Below the pieces are notes generated by a model. The model was given only the letters and a program-made list of their open reading frames with translations. It was not told where the DNA came from and searched no databases. A program made the position numbers and the translations under genes. This document shows, piece by piece, positions 12,601 to 24,740 of a DNA stretch of 64,000 nucleotides (positions are counted from its first letter, which is position 1; each line of letters opens with the position of its first letter). Location: positions 58,224 through 122,223 of the forward strand of contig NMRA01000794.1 in NCBI GenBank assembly GCA_002633005.1, given 5' to 3'. The DNA is from Phoronis australis (lineage: Eukaryota; Phoronida; Phoronidae).

Positions 12601-13636
12601 TATTTTAAAGTACCATCATCCCAGGTTTGTAATCTAAAATATTTGTGCACAAGAACCACCGAATAAAATTTTATGACCTAATGTATCGCAGTTGTATAAA
12701 GGGGTACGTACACTGCAACTTGTGGTGACAGCAAATTTCTATCAAGCAAACATTCAAATGGTAGCTGTTAATTTAATAAGTTCTTGATCAAATTGAAGAA
12801 GTATCACATACTTAAGTAAGAAAAGTTATTTCCTTGCTGATCAAGTTGTTCTAGATGATGAAGCATTGCCATTCTCAACACAGTATAATGAGAACGTCTT
12901 CTCTTGCAATATGATTCTTACAAAAAGAAAACGACAAGTAACTAATTTTTGCAAAAACTTTATTGGTGCTATTTGCCAAGTTTTCAACACATTCACCAGT
13001 TAGTCAAATTAGTTAAAGGAATGCTAGGCACAGTGTTCAACTTGTAAACTGTAAAAAATGGTAATGGTTGCGGGGTACGTACACTACTCACAGCCAATCA
13101 ACGTCAACTTTCACTAAGTTACAAATGTACGGAATGATCTCGAGTTTTGTGCTGCCGCTTCTAGTTTTTTGTTGCAAGATGTCTTGAGAGACACAGAACC
13201 TGCCTCTGCAACATCAGTTGTCACATGACGTGTCTTCTAGGATGCCACTAGCCAAGTCCTGTGTGGCATTTTATTGCCCACAAATTTAATAATGTCCATT
13301 GTTTTCTTGTCAGACTGGTTGAATTCTGGAAATATCAGTATTGTTCATGCAAACAGCAGTGTGTAAAAATTCTTGTGGGCAATACTTAATACCACAGAGA
13401 ATGAAGGTACGCACACTACACAGGGGTACGTACACTACATTTCTATGACTTTTCAGGTTGTAAACAATTCTTAGAGTCTAATGGGAGTTTGTTTATTTAT
13501 TAAATCTATTTAAAGAGAACAAATAAAAGGTACATCATAATTTTGTATATCTTTCTGTAATACTGTGGAAACAGGCAAATGTTAAAATATAGGGGTACGT
13601 ACACTACGCAAATGCTATTACAGTACAGCCACTGCT

Positions 13637-13790
13637 ACCTCACGCCTGGCCAGACCGGAGCACAACCGGAACGCAGGCGTGACAGAAATCAGTCACGGTC
13701 GCCTCACGCCTACTCTCCGGGTAGTCCTCACGCTTACCTCCGGTTTATTTCACGCTTTCCTCAGGCTTTCTTCACGCCCTCCGTATCTGT
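13637..13790 (+). repeat. 11-bp minisatellite, block 1 (CTCACGCCTGG type)
   Basis: About a dozen imperfect 11-bp units beginning immediately inside the left TIR, such as CTCACGCCTAC, CTCCGGTTTAT and TTCACGCTTTC. Confidence 0.65.
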
Positions 13791-14160
13791 GGTAACCATG
13801 ATAGGGCACCGGCTAACATGTACATTTTCTATTTACTACTTCAGAGCCAGTCCCATCAACGACATACATGTACAGCAACCACGGTTAGTAAATGCTGTAC
13901 GAATATACGCGACCTTGTGTCCAGAGTCGTCTTTACATGGCTGTGGACTCCTGGAAGCTTGTCACAGCTGGATATAGTTAATTTTCCCTTAAAATAGCCT
14001 ACGCATCTTGTGAAGTATTGTGTCACTCCGTAAATTTTTGCACCGCACTGACGTACAGAAAATTTCAATAGGCCGCCATTCTGACTTACCCATCCCTTAC
14101 TGCAGGCAAATGTTTTGACTAAAAAGTCCTCAATCCGTAGCGCTGTTTAATTATTTGTAG

Positions 14161-14175
14161 CCCCCCCCCCCCCCN
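14161..14175. repeat. Poly-C run ending in one N
   Basis: Fourteen C residues followed by an unresolved base inside the transposon. Confidence 0.9.
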
Positions 14176-14627
14176 AGTACATGCGTTTCGACTGAGTTCA
14201 CAGTATACCCGGGGTACTTCTTCACTAAATAATAATAGCAGTGATCTGTTTGACTCGTCAAATGCATGGGCACAATCAGTTTTCTCCGCATAAAGCCGGA
14301 ATTTGGGATCAATGTGCTCAGAATTGACATGCTATGCTCCTTCATATGGTGAAGGCAATTGAATATTTCCGCCATGTACACGCGCGTTAAGATTCGTTAT
14401 TAGTTTATAGAGAAACAAATAATTATATATAAGTGAAAAGTAGAGTCCACAGGTCTGTTTCCTGAAGTGACTTAAGATTTGAGCAGGAAATTTTGGTCTT
14501 TTGCTGAACGTGACGATTTCAAAAATATAAACCTCACATGATCAAAAGTCTATGAGAATACACACATCACTGCTAGTTACTGATATAATTTTAATAAATT
14601 ACTTTTTCATCTGCGATGCAGGTAAAC

Positions 14628-14775
14628 TCACGCCTGGCTCACGGCTGGCTTTCGCTTAGTTCACACCTAACTCACGGTAAGCTCCGGGTACAGTCACGCT
14701 TAGGCTCACGCCCGCTGTCACGGTTGATTCACGTCTCACTCTCTGGTCTGTCTTCGGTTACGGTCACGGGTGGCA
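14628..14775 (+). repeat. 11-bp minisatellite, block 2 (CTCACGCCTGG type)
   Basis: About 13 imperfect 11-bp units in the same orientation as block 1, for example CTCACGCCTGG, CTCACGGCTGG and TCACGCTTAGG, ending about 30 bp before the right TIR. Confidence 0.75.
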
Positions 14776-15425
14776 CGGAGAGACACCGGAGAGAGTCTAA
14801 TAATTCAGTGGCTGTACTGTATATTACTCAAAGCAAATGCATTTGTAATTAACACCCTTTTAACCTACTGTAGCATTGTTAATGGAGGAAACTGTCTGTC
14901 ACAAATGTTGCCTACTTACCGTTTAATATTTTTGCTTCATGGTATTTGTTTACATCAGGGTACGTACACTAAATTTCAGTGAAATGTCAGGTTTGTAACA
15001 AAGTACTAAGAATCTACTGAGAATTAGTTGATTTACTAAATCAATTCAAATAGAAAAAAATATAAACCACAGCCTTCATGTGCCTATCTGGGCACAAATT
15101 AAAATACGGTGGTACGTACGCAGCACAAATGCTAATATTTCACTCAAAACACATGTATTCGCAATAAATCCCCTTTTAACCTAACGTTTATTAGGAAGGA
15201 AACTGTCTATGACCAATGTTGCTTACTCACCAAGTGATATTTTAATTTCATAGCATTTGTTAACAAGGGGGTACGTACTGCATCACATGGTAACATAATG
15301 TTTCATGGAAATTTACTTTTCTTTTGTGATAATCAGCATCATGTTGTTATTTAAAAGGCAATAATTTGATTTGCAATGACCATTTGTGTTACTGAATTCC
15401 ACATGGGAGCACGTACACTAAATTT

Positions 15426-16500
15426 TGTTAGCCTTTTTGGCCCATTTTCAACATACAGGTAGCAGAGTCCAGTCAATATCCAAATGGTTTGTTTAGATAT
15501 TGAATAATTTGCTATGTTGCTTAGGCTAACAAATTTTGTAGTTCTGTTTAGTACAGAGTGTGAACTTTAGTTTACAACCTTCTTTACTGTAGGTGGGGTT
15601 TAGAAACTCAGAATTCACAAATTTCGTAACGAGTACCTGTTTTATGATGAACCCTACCATTTCTCAATGATTAAGCACAATCTGATGTAAGTGATTCTGA
15701 AAGTGACTCAAATTATTTCCAGTCATATCAAAGCAATTGCTTACTTAATAAAATAAATTTCTTTTCTACTGCTGACTGTTGAAAATTGTAATTTTTAAGA
15801 TGGCCAATCGTAACGCTAAAAATGCATGAAATTCATAGACAAAAACATGCCCAAATTTCTCAAACATTGTCCGATGTTGATGATTCTTAATTTTAATTTG
15901 CACAACTAAATAACTCTTTGCATATGAGATTCAGTTACCAAAAAATTATTTTAGACCGTAACACGGTCAACACTCGAATGACGTATACATTTACATAGGA
16001 ATCTTGGGCAGCTAGCCGTGTAGAGAATAATTTCCCAACCCAAGGATTGCGTATTCATTTGGTCCAAAGTCACCGACTTTTGTCAAACGTAATTAGTTTC
16101 TGCGTAGGCACAAGTAGCACTAGGTGGCTCGTTGCGAAATGCATTATCAAATCAAAAGCAATTTATTTATTTTGACGTGCAATACTAGATATTACCAATA
16201 TTGATCGCCTCACTGGCATCCCACTATACAAGTATTATGTGTTGAGTTCTGTCAGTCAAGTTACTTATGAAATACCAATCCAATAGTTTTCTATTGTAGT
16301 CATGTAGCTTATAATCGTCTAGTAGCAATTTCAGACAGCACCTATGTGTGGTCCTAAACAGCAAAAGTTTGGAAAGGTGTGTACACTCGTCCGTGTTTTC
16401 ATTTGTCGAATAAACGCCCATGGGCTTACCTACGGAAATTTTCGGTACCAATAGAAAACTGAGTCATTCTTCTTTTTAACAATATCACATTTTGGTCAAC
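15426..16500. other. Intergenic, nothing recognised
   Basis: AT-rich sequence between the repeat array and the Tc1 remnant. Confidence 0.5.
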
Positions 16501-16559
16501 AAACGTCTGATATCTCCAGTTATTTTGATGCCAAAAAGGATGATTATGGTCTCAAAGTG

Positions 16560-16910
16560 AATGTTGCAAATTTCCCTGTTGTGTCAAGGAATGTCACCAA
16601 CATTAATGACAACGCAAATGCAGTTGAGTACAGAGAGGTCATTCTGCAGCCAGTGGCATGCAATCCAGACTATTCACATTCTGGGACCTAATTCCATCTT
16701 TGAACATGGCAGTGCGCGTCCCCTCCGAGACAGGCTTGTGACAGACCAACTGCGCCACGCGGAAGTCCAGCAAATGGAATTGCCGCATGCTGTCCAGAAT
16801 TGAACTCTATCGAACACCTTTGGGCGTGGGCACGTGACCAAAAAAGCGTTGTGACTGATCTAAGGTGCTTACTGACCCAGGAATAGAAAGTCGTAACACA
16901 GCGACAAGTC
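16560..16910 (+). pseudogene. Tc1/mariner transposase remnant
   Basis: Frame-shifted reading shows NAVEYREVILQPV, then FEHGSARPLRDRLVTDQLRH and, after another shift, LNSIEHLWAWARDQ. These match the Tc1 blocks YR..IL.P, QHDNARPH...V...L and SPDLNPIEHLWD of the DDE domain. Several frameshifts and an in-frame stop show it is dead. Its TIRs were not found. Confidence 0.78.
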
Positions 16911-17350
16911 GTCAGGCTAAAAACAGCATGCGAAGATGTGTCGCTCTAGTGACTGCGAATGGTTTGTCAACACAATACTGAAAACTATCTATCAGTCAGA
17001 CTATCACTGTTGGGCATCAGTCGGAATATCACTACAGTCTATCAGTCAGTTGTTCAATAGAGAAAGTGTAATCATGTTTCAAACTTGCAATAGTTTTTTG
17101 TTACCATGGAACCAGCACTGTAATTGTTACCAAGGGTTTAGATTAAAACCTACTATAGGACAAGAGTTTGATCTTTTGCGTTCTTAGTGGTTCACCAGTA
17201 CTTTTACTTTTACTTGGTATACATTGCACTATTTGGCTACTCAGATAAAAAATGACCTAACATCAAACCTTTTATGTGTTAAGGAGATATGAAGATATCT
17301 TTCTGTTAAGAGAGTTTGGGAGCATTACAAACCCAAGATGGGATCATTTG

Positions 17351-17590
17351 TAGAGGTGAGGTATGTGTGTACAATACAGTGTTTCTCAGTTCAATCTGTA
17401 GAGGTGAAGTATGTGCGTACAACACAGTGTTTCTCAGTTCAATCTGTAGAGGTGAGGTATGTGCGTACAACACAGTGTTTCTCAGTTCAATCTGTAGAGG
17501 TGAGGTATGTGCGTACAACACAGTGTTTCTCAGTTCAATCTGTAGAGGTGAGGTATGTGTGTACAACAGTGTTTCTCAGTTCAATCCTGA
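17351..17590 (+). repeat. 48-bp minisatellite, five copies
   Basis: TAGAGGTGAGGTATGTGCGT units start at 17351, 17399, 17447, 17495 and 17543. Because 48 is a multiple of three the array is open in several frames, which explains the repetitive ORFs there; no gene is supported. Confidence 0.95.
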
Positions 17591-17599
17591 AGTACCCTA

Positions 17600-18700
17600 C
17601 ATCAGAGTGCAACATTTGACAAGAAACACAGATTTTACAATTCAACAGGCTTGTTTATGTGTTATGAGATCTTTTCTTATTTTTGATTCGTTCTGAGAGT
17701 TGTGTAGTTATTCAGCGACAACACGTTTAGCCCAATTGACAATATCTTCTCAAGCGGCCATACGAAAAGTACCTGGAGTATACTTACCATTTTTTGCCGT
17801 TCATGAAATGAGTGGGTTTCTGGGATTAGCGATCTCACAAAAGACTACTTCTGTTAGATAATTCTCATATAACTGGTGTGAAAGTAAAATTGTCCCCTTG
17901 TATAAAACGTCCTACTTCCACTTTTTCCACGTTGTGGCCATTGAACCTGCAATCAAACATTTGCAAGTAGAACATTATATAAATCATGCTACAGAGATTG
18001 GTGACAGAGTGAGATGTCATCATGAGAGCTTGCAATATGCTCACATAGTGGAGAGTGTAATTATTTAATCTAATAACATTGGTCTTTCTCAAATATATGT
18101 GACTGGCATTTTAGAAACTGTACGTCGTGACGCATGTCAAATAATTATCTGTTGAGTATGTATCTGAATATGTCTCGCAGCAGAATCTAGTCACGTGACT
18201 ATGTAAAGTACGCTGTACTAGTCAACAATAAATGAATAAATAACATCAAGAAAGAATTATGGATCTTTGAACCTCGACAATCAACCAATTAAAGATGGTG
18301 TTTGAAATAATTTACCCAGTAGAACAGAATGGGTATCAACCCAGCTGTTCTGGAACTTCATGCAATAGTCCGTATGTTAAGATTTCTCCCTCCACCGTTT
18401 GCGCATCTCCATCCAGCAGCCAGCTTCAGGGGAAAGTAGCAATGCTAGAAAAGAACCCCCTAGCATGGGCCTGTTTTAGCCAGGAAAACGTTTTCATGAC
18501 CATTTTTCGCTGACCTAATCTCTCTAGATACGACTGCAAACGCTTGAGACCAGTTTTTGTTCAGCGGAAAATTTACCGTAAAGCACGTTTTACGCCAAAA
18601 GCAAATATGGAACTCCGCTTGTAGTTTGTAGTGCAGACCGAGTCTCAGTTCCCTTAGAAATGGACTGCAGCCAACCCCCTTTCATACTAAGACGATGGAA
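17600..18700. other. Intergenic, nothing recognised
   Basis: No coding or repeat signal beyond short chance ORFs. Confidence 0.5.
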
Positions 18701-18704
18701 GTAA

Positions 18705-18856
18705 ATGCGGATTTAGAGGAGGGCCAGGGGGAATGCCCCCCTCCCTAAAATTCTCCCAGGTTCCATTTGGCAGTTTGGGGTTGCAGATGGCCAAATTCCT
18801 GTTAATACATGTACTCTGGCCTGCCCCCTAAATCAAAATCCTGGATCTGCCCCTGA
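18705..18856. repeat. Small dispersed element with inverted ends
   Basis: Near its left end GATTTAGAGGAGGGCCA pairs imperfectly with TGGCCTGCCCCCTAAATC near its right end. The core shares CATTTGGCAGTT and the C-rich block with the copy at 38400-38560. MITE-like, with no coding capacity. Confidence 0.6.
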
Positions 18857-21790
18857 GAAGTGCTTTAAGTGATTAAAATGCATTCGGGTCAGACACATGC
18901 TGCCTTGCAATGCCATCAAGGTGAGTTTCCCTGATATGTTAACAATTGTGTCTGTCAATGCCCAAGGGACCAATTATTCCGACCAAAGATGTGAACAATA
19001 TTGTGCATCCGTGCGCTGAGTAATGTACTAAACACGCCCACTCTGACCAGGGAGAGCATTTATTTCACCCAAAAAATGTGCAGCCGTGAATGGAGCAACA
19101 TAGCAAAGCCTCCCAATCTGGCGAGGGTGACTTCTTGTTTAAAATCTGACTCCCTCACAAGACAGGTAGATTTAAAGTGCTATGCTGCAATTCTTGTGCA
19201 GATTGTCTGTTTGACGAAGTCACCTTCGTGTGACCATATTCTTGGATAATACTTTTAAAACTGCATACTACAGCAGCCATACTTCCAGAAAGTTCTGCTG
19301 TACGGACTCATGCTTAAACTCAAGACAGCATACGCGGGAACTTGGAATTGAATATTGGTAAGGCAATGAGGCAAATGTTTTGTTCATTGTGAACATTTTG
19401 GTAATCGTTGTCCTTACAATCTCCCATATACTCCTTTACAGCAAACGTGTGTCAAAGAATCGGGTGAATACGGGAATGGTTAATCAATTTATTCTTGGGT
19501 GAGATAAGTTGAAAAGAGGTCGGTCAAACTTTACATTGTTTTAAGGTGTAATTTAGTTTAGTGAATTGCAAGTCTTTAACAACATCAACGTAAAGTTGCC
19601 AAGTTTCACGACATATTCCAAGTTCACGCTTACGTGATCTTGCCATGATTTCAAGTTTACTCACTGCAGTTCTAGTGTTGAAGCGTTGCAAAGTGTTACT
19701 TGCTGAAATTACCCTCCGCATATCTGTCCGAAGACAAATGATAAAACCTATAAGTCTGACCGCAGAAAATGTGAACGAGATAATTTTGCAAGCTAAATAA
19801 TGTTTCCACTGAAATTAGAAAAATCTTTCACTCATTGTTTGTATTTTACATTACCGGGCAATCACAAGTACTTTTCACTTGACAACCAATAATGATCATT
19901 TTAAGTGTAATTTCTGACATAGTGTAATTCTTATTCATCGTCTACAAATTTCAGGAATAAGAGTATTTTTGTTACAGCTTGCTACAATAACTTACTTTGG
20001 ATACTTAAATCAGGCGGTGCGACAATACAAGTGCAGTCACGGAGAGAGGTTATTTCTTTTATTTGAAATTCAAAATTTTGGACTGGAGATGAATATTACA
20101 TTTGCCTGCATACTATCAAATAGCAGTCCCTTATCTACATGGAGTACATACAGCATTGTTACCAAAGGAGGTCATTTTAATCTGAATTTTTCATGGTTCA
20201 ATGAAGAATTTCGCGGAGTATAAAATTAGACGGAGAAGCTAATGAGTGAAATAAGTTAATCGGTGTAGTTTGACGTGGAAATGAATCCACTGGTAGAATT
20301 TAAGCCACTTCTGTTGCGGGTCTTGTAAAATTGTTTTTGATTGTGTTACACTTGGCAAAATGCTTTTTCTGTTATTTCATTTGCTTAGTGTAATTTAAGA
20401 AGTGCCTGCGTCCATGTAAACGGTAACATGTCCTTTTGATGCCGTGGTTCTCCCGAGGTCGTAGCGGTTGTAGCCAAGGTCATGTCACACAACCAAAACG
20501 TAATAAACCAAAATTACCAATAACTTGTACTCAAGTGCTTGGGAGTGTTTCAGAAAATATCAAAACAGTCAAACGTAGAGTCATCCATCCACCCTTTTGC
20601 TCCCGTTCACACAAAGCTCCATGCTATTTATATTTTATTATGCCTAAATGTTTTTTCTTAACATATCATAAACAAAACCAATGCAACTTCTGTTACACCT
20701 GTTGGACACAACTTGAATGATGCTCGTTAAAATCACTGAAATTATTTTTAGAACAAACCATCTTTAATATTTTTTTCTAAATGATGTCCTTGCAACATTG
20801 TATGTTCTTCCAAAACATTCAGAGAATAATATACAGAAATTCGTGAGGTCAGCATAAACTAGACTGGTCAGACCCTGAAAGCAGAGAAACAACACCATGG
20901 CAAATGTTAGGCATGCAGGCACTGTTTTCTGCATTTTCTTGAGTATTTTTAGATTGAAAATTATCTAAATTTTAATTTTGGGATCATAATTATGTCGTTT
21001 CCACGTTACGTTTGTCTTTCATTCACGCATATCTAACACTGTCACCTGCGTCTATCTTAGTACATGTACAAGTACCTGAATCTGATGTCCTTTATTCTCG
21101 GGTATTTATTATCATTTATCAACAATAATAATAAATACCTGCAAAAAGAAAAAAGAAGAAGCTGATGTCCTAGTTTGTGCGTGACTGGTGATGCTGCGTG
21201 CAGCACCCCTTGTGTCTCAACATACTTGAAAGTTGAATCCACATTAATACTCACGGATTACTCTCATAGCCACTGGCCTATTACGAACAAACCCATAGTG
21301 GCTGCGATGCTTAGAACAGAACGGAATGCCACCAACCCTTCTTCAAAACAAAAGTCTGAAAGCATGACGATTGATAGAATTGACTGAAGAATTTGATATG
21401 GCAACGAAGGCACTGACACAACGGGCAAAAACGACCTTGACATCAGCAATGTAACACAGAAGATGGCCCCTAAGACCACGACAGCGCCACCTACCTACAC
21501 AGGAAACGACCTAGACAATACCAGCAATGAAAATGCGGAGTCCAAAACCACCTGAAATTATTGTAAAACCTGTTAAGATCTATCTACACGCCGATTTTGA
21601 GTCTGATTTCTCAAAGTACTAATTCCATAATTCAAAATGACCAGGTACTTTTAGTTTCACACATTTGCATTACCGTGTTCTTGCACCGGCAAACTCATAG
21701 GTTTACAATTTTGCAAACATAAATTTGATATGTCTGCGTACAAGCTGATTTATCTGGCAAAATCACGGTTCCACTGCCTCTATTACACCG
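18857..21790. other. Intergenic, nothing recognised
   Basis: Several ORFs of 60-95 codons, none with a family motif. I see no RNA gene. Confidence 0.45.
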
Positions 21791-21929
21791 TCGGGTGTCG
21801 CTGCATTTCCTCGATGTTGCCAACCTGGGACGTACGAGAGAGGAACGAATCCAGACGATGACAAGCAGGCTTTACACAAACCTATTTTTCTCTGTAGATA
21901 ATACTTTTTTGCCCAGATTTATAACTAAA

Positions 21930-22230
21930 CATTTCTTGAAAGGCAGGGACATGTTTTTCTGTCTCTTTGTAAATTTCAAGAAAGCCTTTAACCTGGTCTA
22001 GAGAATTGTCTTTAAACGTGACACGTCACGATACACATGTAACAATACAGGGAAACTGTTGAGAATGATCTGTGAAATGTCTTATAAAAGCTTTAAATGT
22101 CTAATCCTTGAATCAAACTTGAGCGATTTTTTAGTGTTTATTAGGAGCTCGTCAGTTGCCACTGGCTTCCTTTTTGATTGTTTCTCAATGATCTGAATAT
22201 CAGCTACAATCAGCCAACTCGGCATTACGT
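21930..22230 (+). pseudogene. LINE reverse transcriptase remnant
   Basis: Reads CLFVNFKKAFNLV then, with shifts, LLRMICEMSYKSFKCLILES and NLSDFLVFI. This matches RT motif A (FVDFKKAFD) and the downstream '...Y....CVK....LSDFF' block of non-LTR elements. The catalytic Asp is Asn, and stops and shifts are present. Confidence 0.62.
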
Positions 22231-22724
22231 AAGTGTGTGGATGCGTTAAATATGTATTGACTTTTGTTTGCTGAGGAATTCCTGAACTAATGCTTGCAAA
22301 AACTTTTAGTCATTACTGTGACCAAAGCAAAAATACTAGTTTATTGAATGTTTTTTTGAAATTTTGCGAAACTGCAAAATACAACCCCTATTCATATATA
22401 TTACTGATGAAGGTTTTCGCTATATACCGGTAGATGTCATCTCTAATAACTCGAAAAACCTGTGGAATCAATTATTACAAATTCAAGGGCGTATTTTTTA
22501 AAATGATATTTACTTTCATGGATTATTTATCAAATTATTTTCGAAAACAGTGGTACAGAGTGTAAAAAGTTCTGTATTAAGCCTTGGGTTGTTTTGCATG
22601 AATTGAAAAAAGACCTCTGCTGCAGACTCGTCACCGTGCGCCGAGTGTGAGATTTTCGCATCATACAATTCAGAAACTCCACTGTTGCATTCAGTATTGT
22701 AAGCGTCGTTTTCAGATTCCGTGA

Positions 22725-22801
22725 ATTAGTTGTACTATTGGATTAGTTGTACTAATGGATTAGTTGTACATGTACTATTGGATTAGTTTTGCTATTGGAT
22801 T
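22725..22801 (+). repeat. Short tandem repeat GGATTAGTTGTACTATT
   Basis: About four imperfect units of roughly 18 bp. Confidence 0.8.
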
Positions 22802-22984
22802 TTAAAAGCAACTCGATGTCTAAAACAATTCGAAATTGTGCACTGACTGTACACTGGTTATGTAATTATGATTTACCTGCCAACGCAATCGATTGTCTGC
22901 GTTTGGCAGATGCACACACACTCTCTCCGTAACAAATATTGCCTTCTGCTGTCAAGCTTGCAAGGGGATTCTGTTTAATGGTAA

Positions 22985-23019
22985 ATATAACATGCGCGCT
23001 CCCAGCGCGCATGTTATAT
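22985..23019. repeat. Perfect 16-bp hairpin with CCC loop
   Basis: ATATAACATGCGCGCT, then CCC, then its exact reverse complement. It overlaps the left end of MITE copy A. Confidence 0.9.
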
Positions 23020-23255
23020 ATTCCTGACGTTGTGGACCTTTTGCTATCAAAAAAGCGTGCGGACTAAAAAAAAAAACAAAAAAACAAGACCACCACTCGG
23101 AACGGAGTGCGCGTTTGCGCTTATTTAGTGGACTTTTGTCCCATTCTCTCGGACTTTTTGTCTCTCAGGGGCGGACCTTTTTGCCCACTTCGCCAAATGG
23201 GGGGGGCTCGTTCGAGCCTCCCCGAGACCATTTCCCCCTCCTGGGTGCGCGCATG
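22991..23255. mobile_element. MITE copy A (CATGCGCGCACCC TIR family)
   Basis: Starts CATGCGCGCTCCC and ends GGGTGCGCGCATG. The interior shares GTGGACCTTTTG, TTTAGTGGA, GGGGCTCGTTCGAGCC and related blocks with copy C in inverse orientation. Confidence 0.7.
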
Positions 23256-23607
23256 CATAACCGTGCCATCTAATGCATTGTGACATCTGAAGCGAACTTA
23301 ACGCCATACCTATAGAACTCTACTTATGAATGGCTCACTTGTCACCGCACACGCGATGCTGAGGATTGCACAGCTCATGATGGGTGGCCATTTGCAATCA
23401 TTTGTTCCGGTGTTGTTTCTCGCTATGGAATAGGGACTATGGCTTGTTTGGAACAAAATATATGCAAGTTAAGAACTGTAACCACCGAAATTTTTTTCCG
23501 AGCACATTTTGGTTAGTTTTTGGAAAACTTTTGCGGTCTAATGGCTTCAAGTACACTGTATTGTCAAAACGGCGCATCATCTGCCAATCATTCGGTGATT
23601 CTGGAAA

Positions 23608-23743
23608 CCGGATGTGTGTAGTACCGCTGCCCATGTGTAGCCCGGATGTGTGTAGTACCGCTGCCCATATGTAGCCCGGATGTGTGTAGTACCGCTGCCC
23701 ATATGTAGCCCGGATGTGTGTAGTACCGCTGCCCATATGTAGC
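23608..23743 (+). repeat. 34-bp minisatellite, four copies
   Basis: CCGGATGTGTGTAGTACCGC units start at 23608, 23642, 23676 and 23710, nearly identical, indicating recent amplification. Confidence 0.95.
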
Positions 23744-23936
23744 CTGTAAAAGCAACTTACAGCCAGCTGGATGTATTACAATCATATTCAAATGTTTAGA
23801 ATTTACAATTTCAGGAACCTGAGCTCTGACACCATACCTAAATCACATACACAGTACATCACAAAAGGCACACATAATAACAGAAGTATTTCTGGGGCAA
23901 TGAGATAAGTATCACCTTGTTTACTGTCACTGAAAC

Positions 23937-24085
23937 TTTTGGGAGCACCGCCTTTTGGAAGCACCGCCTTTTGTGTGCACTCGTCTTTTGAAAGCATCGC
24001 CTTTTGGGCGGGTCGCCTTTTGGGAGCTCCGCCTTTTGGGAGCACCGCCTTTTGGGACCACCGCCTTTTGGCAGCACCGCCTTTT
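23937..24085 (+). repeat. 16-bp minisatellite, nine copies
   Basis: TTTTGGGAGCACCGCC units, one of them 17 bp. Because 16 is not a multiple of three, repeated peptides appear in several frames; they are not genes. Confidence 0.95.
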
Positions 24086-24740
24086 CCAAAACGAATTGCA
24101 TGAAAAGTCTATCAGTAGAAAGTACTCCGTTAACCACTGAAGCTGTATGGTAACACAAGAAGAATTATCTTAATTCATAAATAATAATTATTTGGCATAT
24201 CTTAAAAATTGAGCAAAGAGGCATAACAATTCCAAAAGAGTGCAATAATGGTACCTTCATGTTCTAATTTTCAGATTATTCAACCAATTTTATTTCCGCT
24301 TGAGAATGAAACAAGCATTTTTCGAAATAAGGGGGACTTTTTAATGCCTGTAGGTCAGTTACTTCACCAATGTTCTGTTGATTGTAGAGTTTTATTCCGA
24401 ACATAGCAACGAAACGGGATAAAGACTCTCAACAAAAAGCGTCGTGTGCTTAATTAATTCTGCATATCGGAAAACTTGTTCCCGACGTACAGCCCACTAA
24501 ATACATGTTACTTGCAATATCTCGTAATTTTAGGTCTAGTAGCAGTGTAAAATAGAAATGGGCCAGAGAGGTAGATATAAATGACATATGAAACCAACAG
24601 GGGACTAGTTTCAGTGATACGAATATTACTAACGGATGATGACAGAGCTTTTAGAATACGGATCCCTCACAGTTGCTGTGGTACTTATAAAAATAAATTG
24701 TCCTCTGCATTAATTTGGTGATATTGTTCTTCTCCTTGTA

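Larger units (their letters stand above)
13621..14819. mobile_element. Non-autonomous DNA transposon, 14-bp TIRs and TA duplication
   Basis: The left end CAGTACAGCCACTG (13621-13634) is the exact reverse complement of the right end CAGTGGCTGTACTG (14806-14819), and both ends are flanked by TA. The flanks join to form sequence similar to the uninterrupted repeat unit near 15120 (CAAATGCTA ... ACTCAAA), which acts as an approximate empty site. TA target choice and the CAGT start suggest Tc1/mariner-type mobilisation. No transposase is encoded; inside are two 11-bp repeat blocks and about 830 bp of other sequence. Confidence 0.78.
12601..15425. repeat. Decayed repeat array marked by GGGGTACGTACACTAC
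   Basis: The motif or close variants occur near 12701, 13072, 13406, 13423, 13592, 14958, 15108, 15268 and 15405. Around the last copies longer similarity is visible: the segments from about 14838 and 15150 share CCCTTTTAACCT, GGAAACTGTCT and the distal GTACGTAC, about 310 bp apart. The array is interrupted by the transposon at 13621-14819. Confidence 0.7.

Noticed and set aside
17351-17590. CRISPR-like reading of the 48-bp array
   Set aside because: Units are contiguous with no variable spacers; it is a minisatellite.
23437-24158. Repetitive ORFs in the minisatellites
   Set aside because: Produced by the 34-bp and 16-bp tandem units in several frames.
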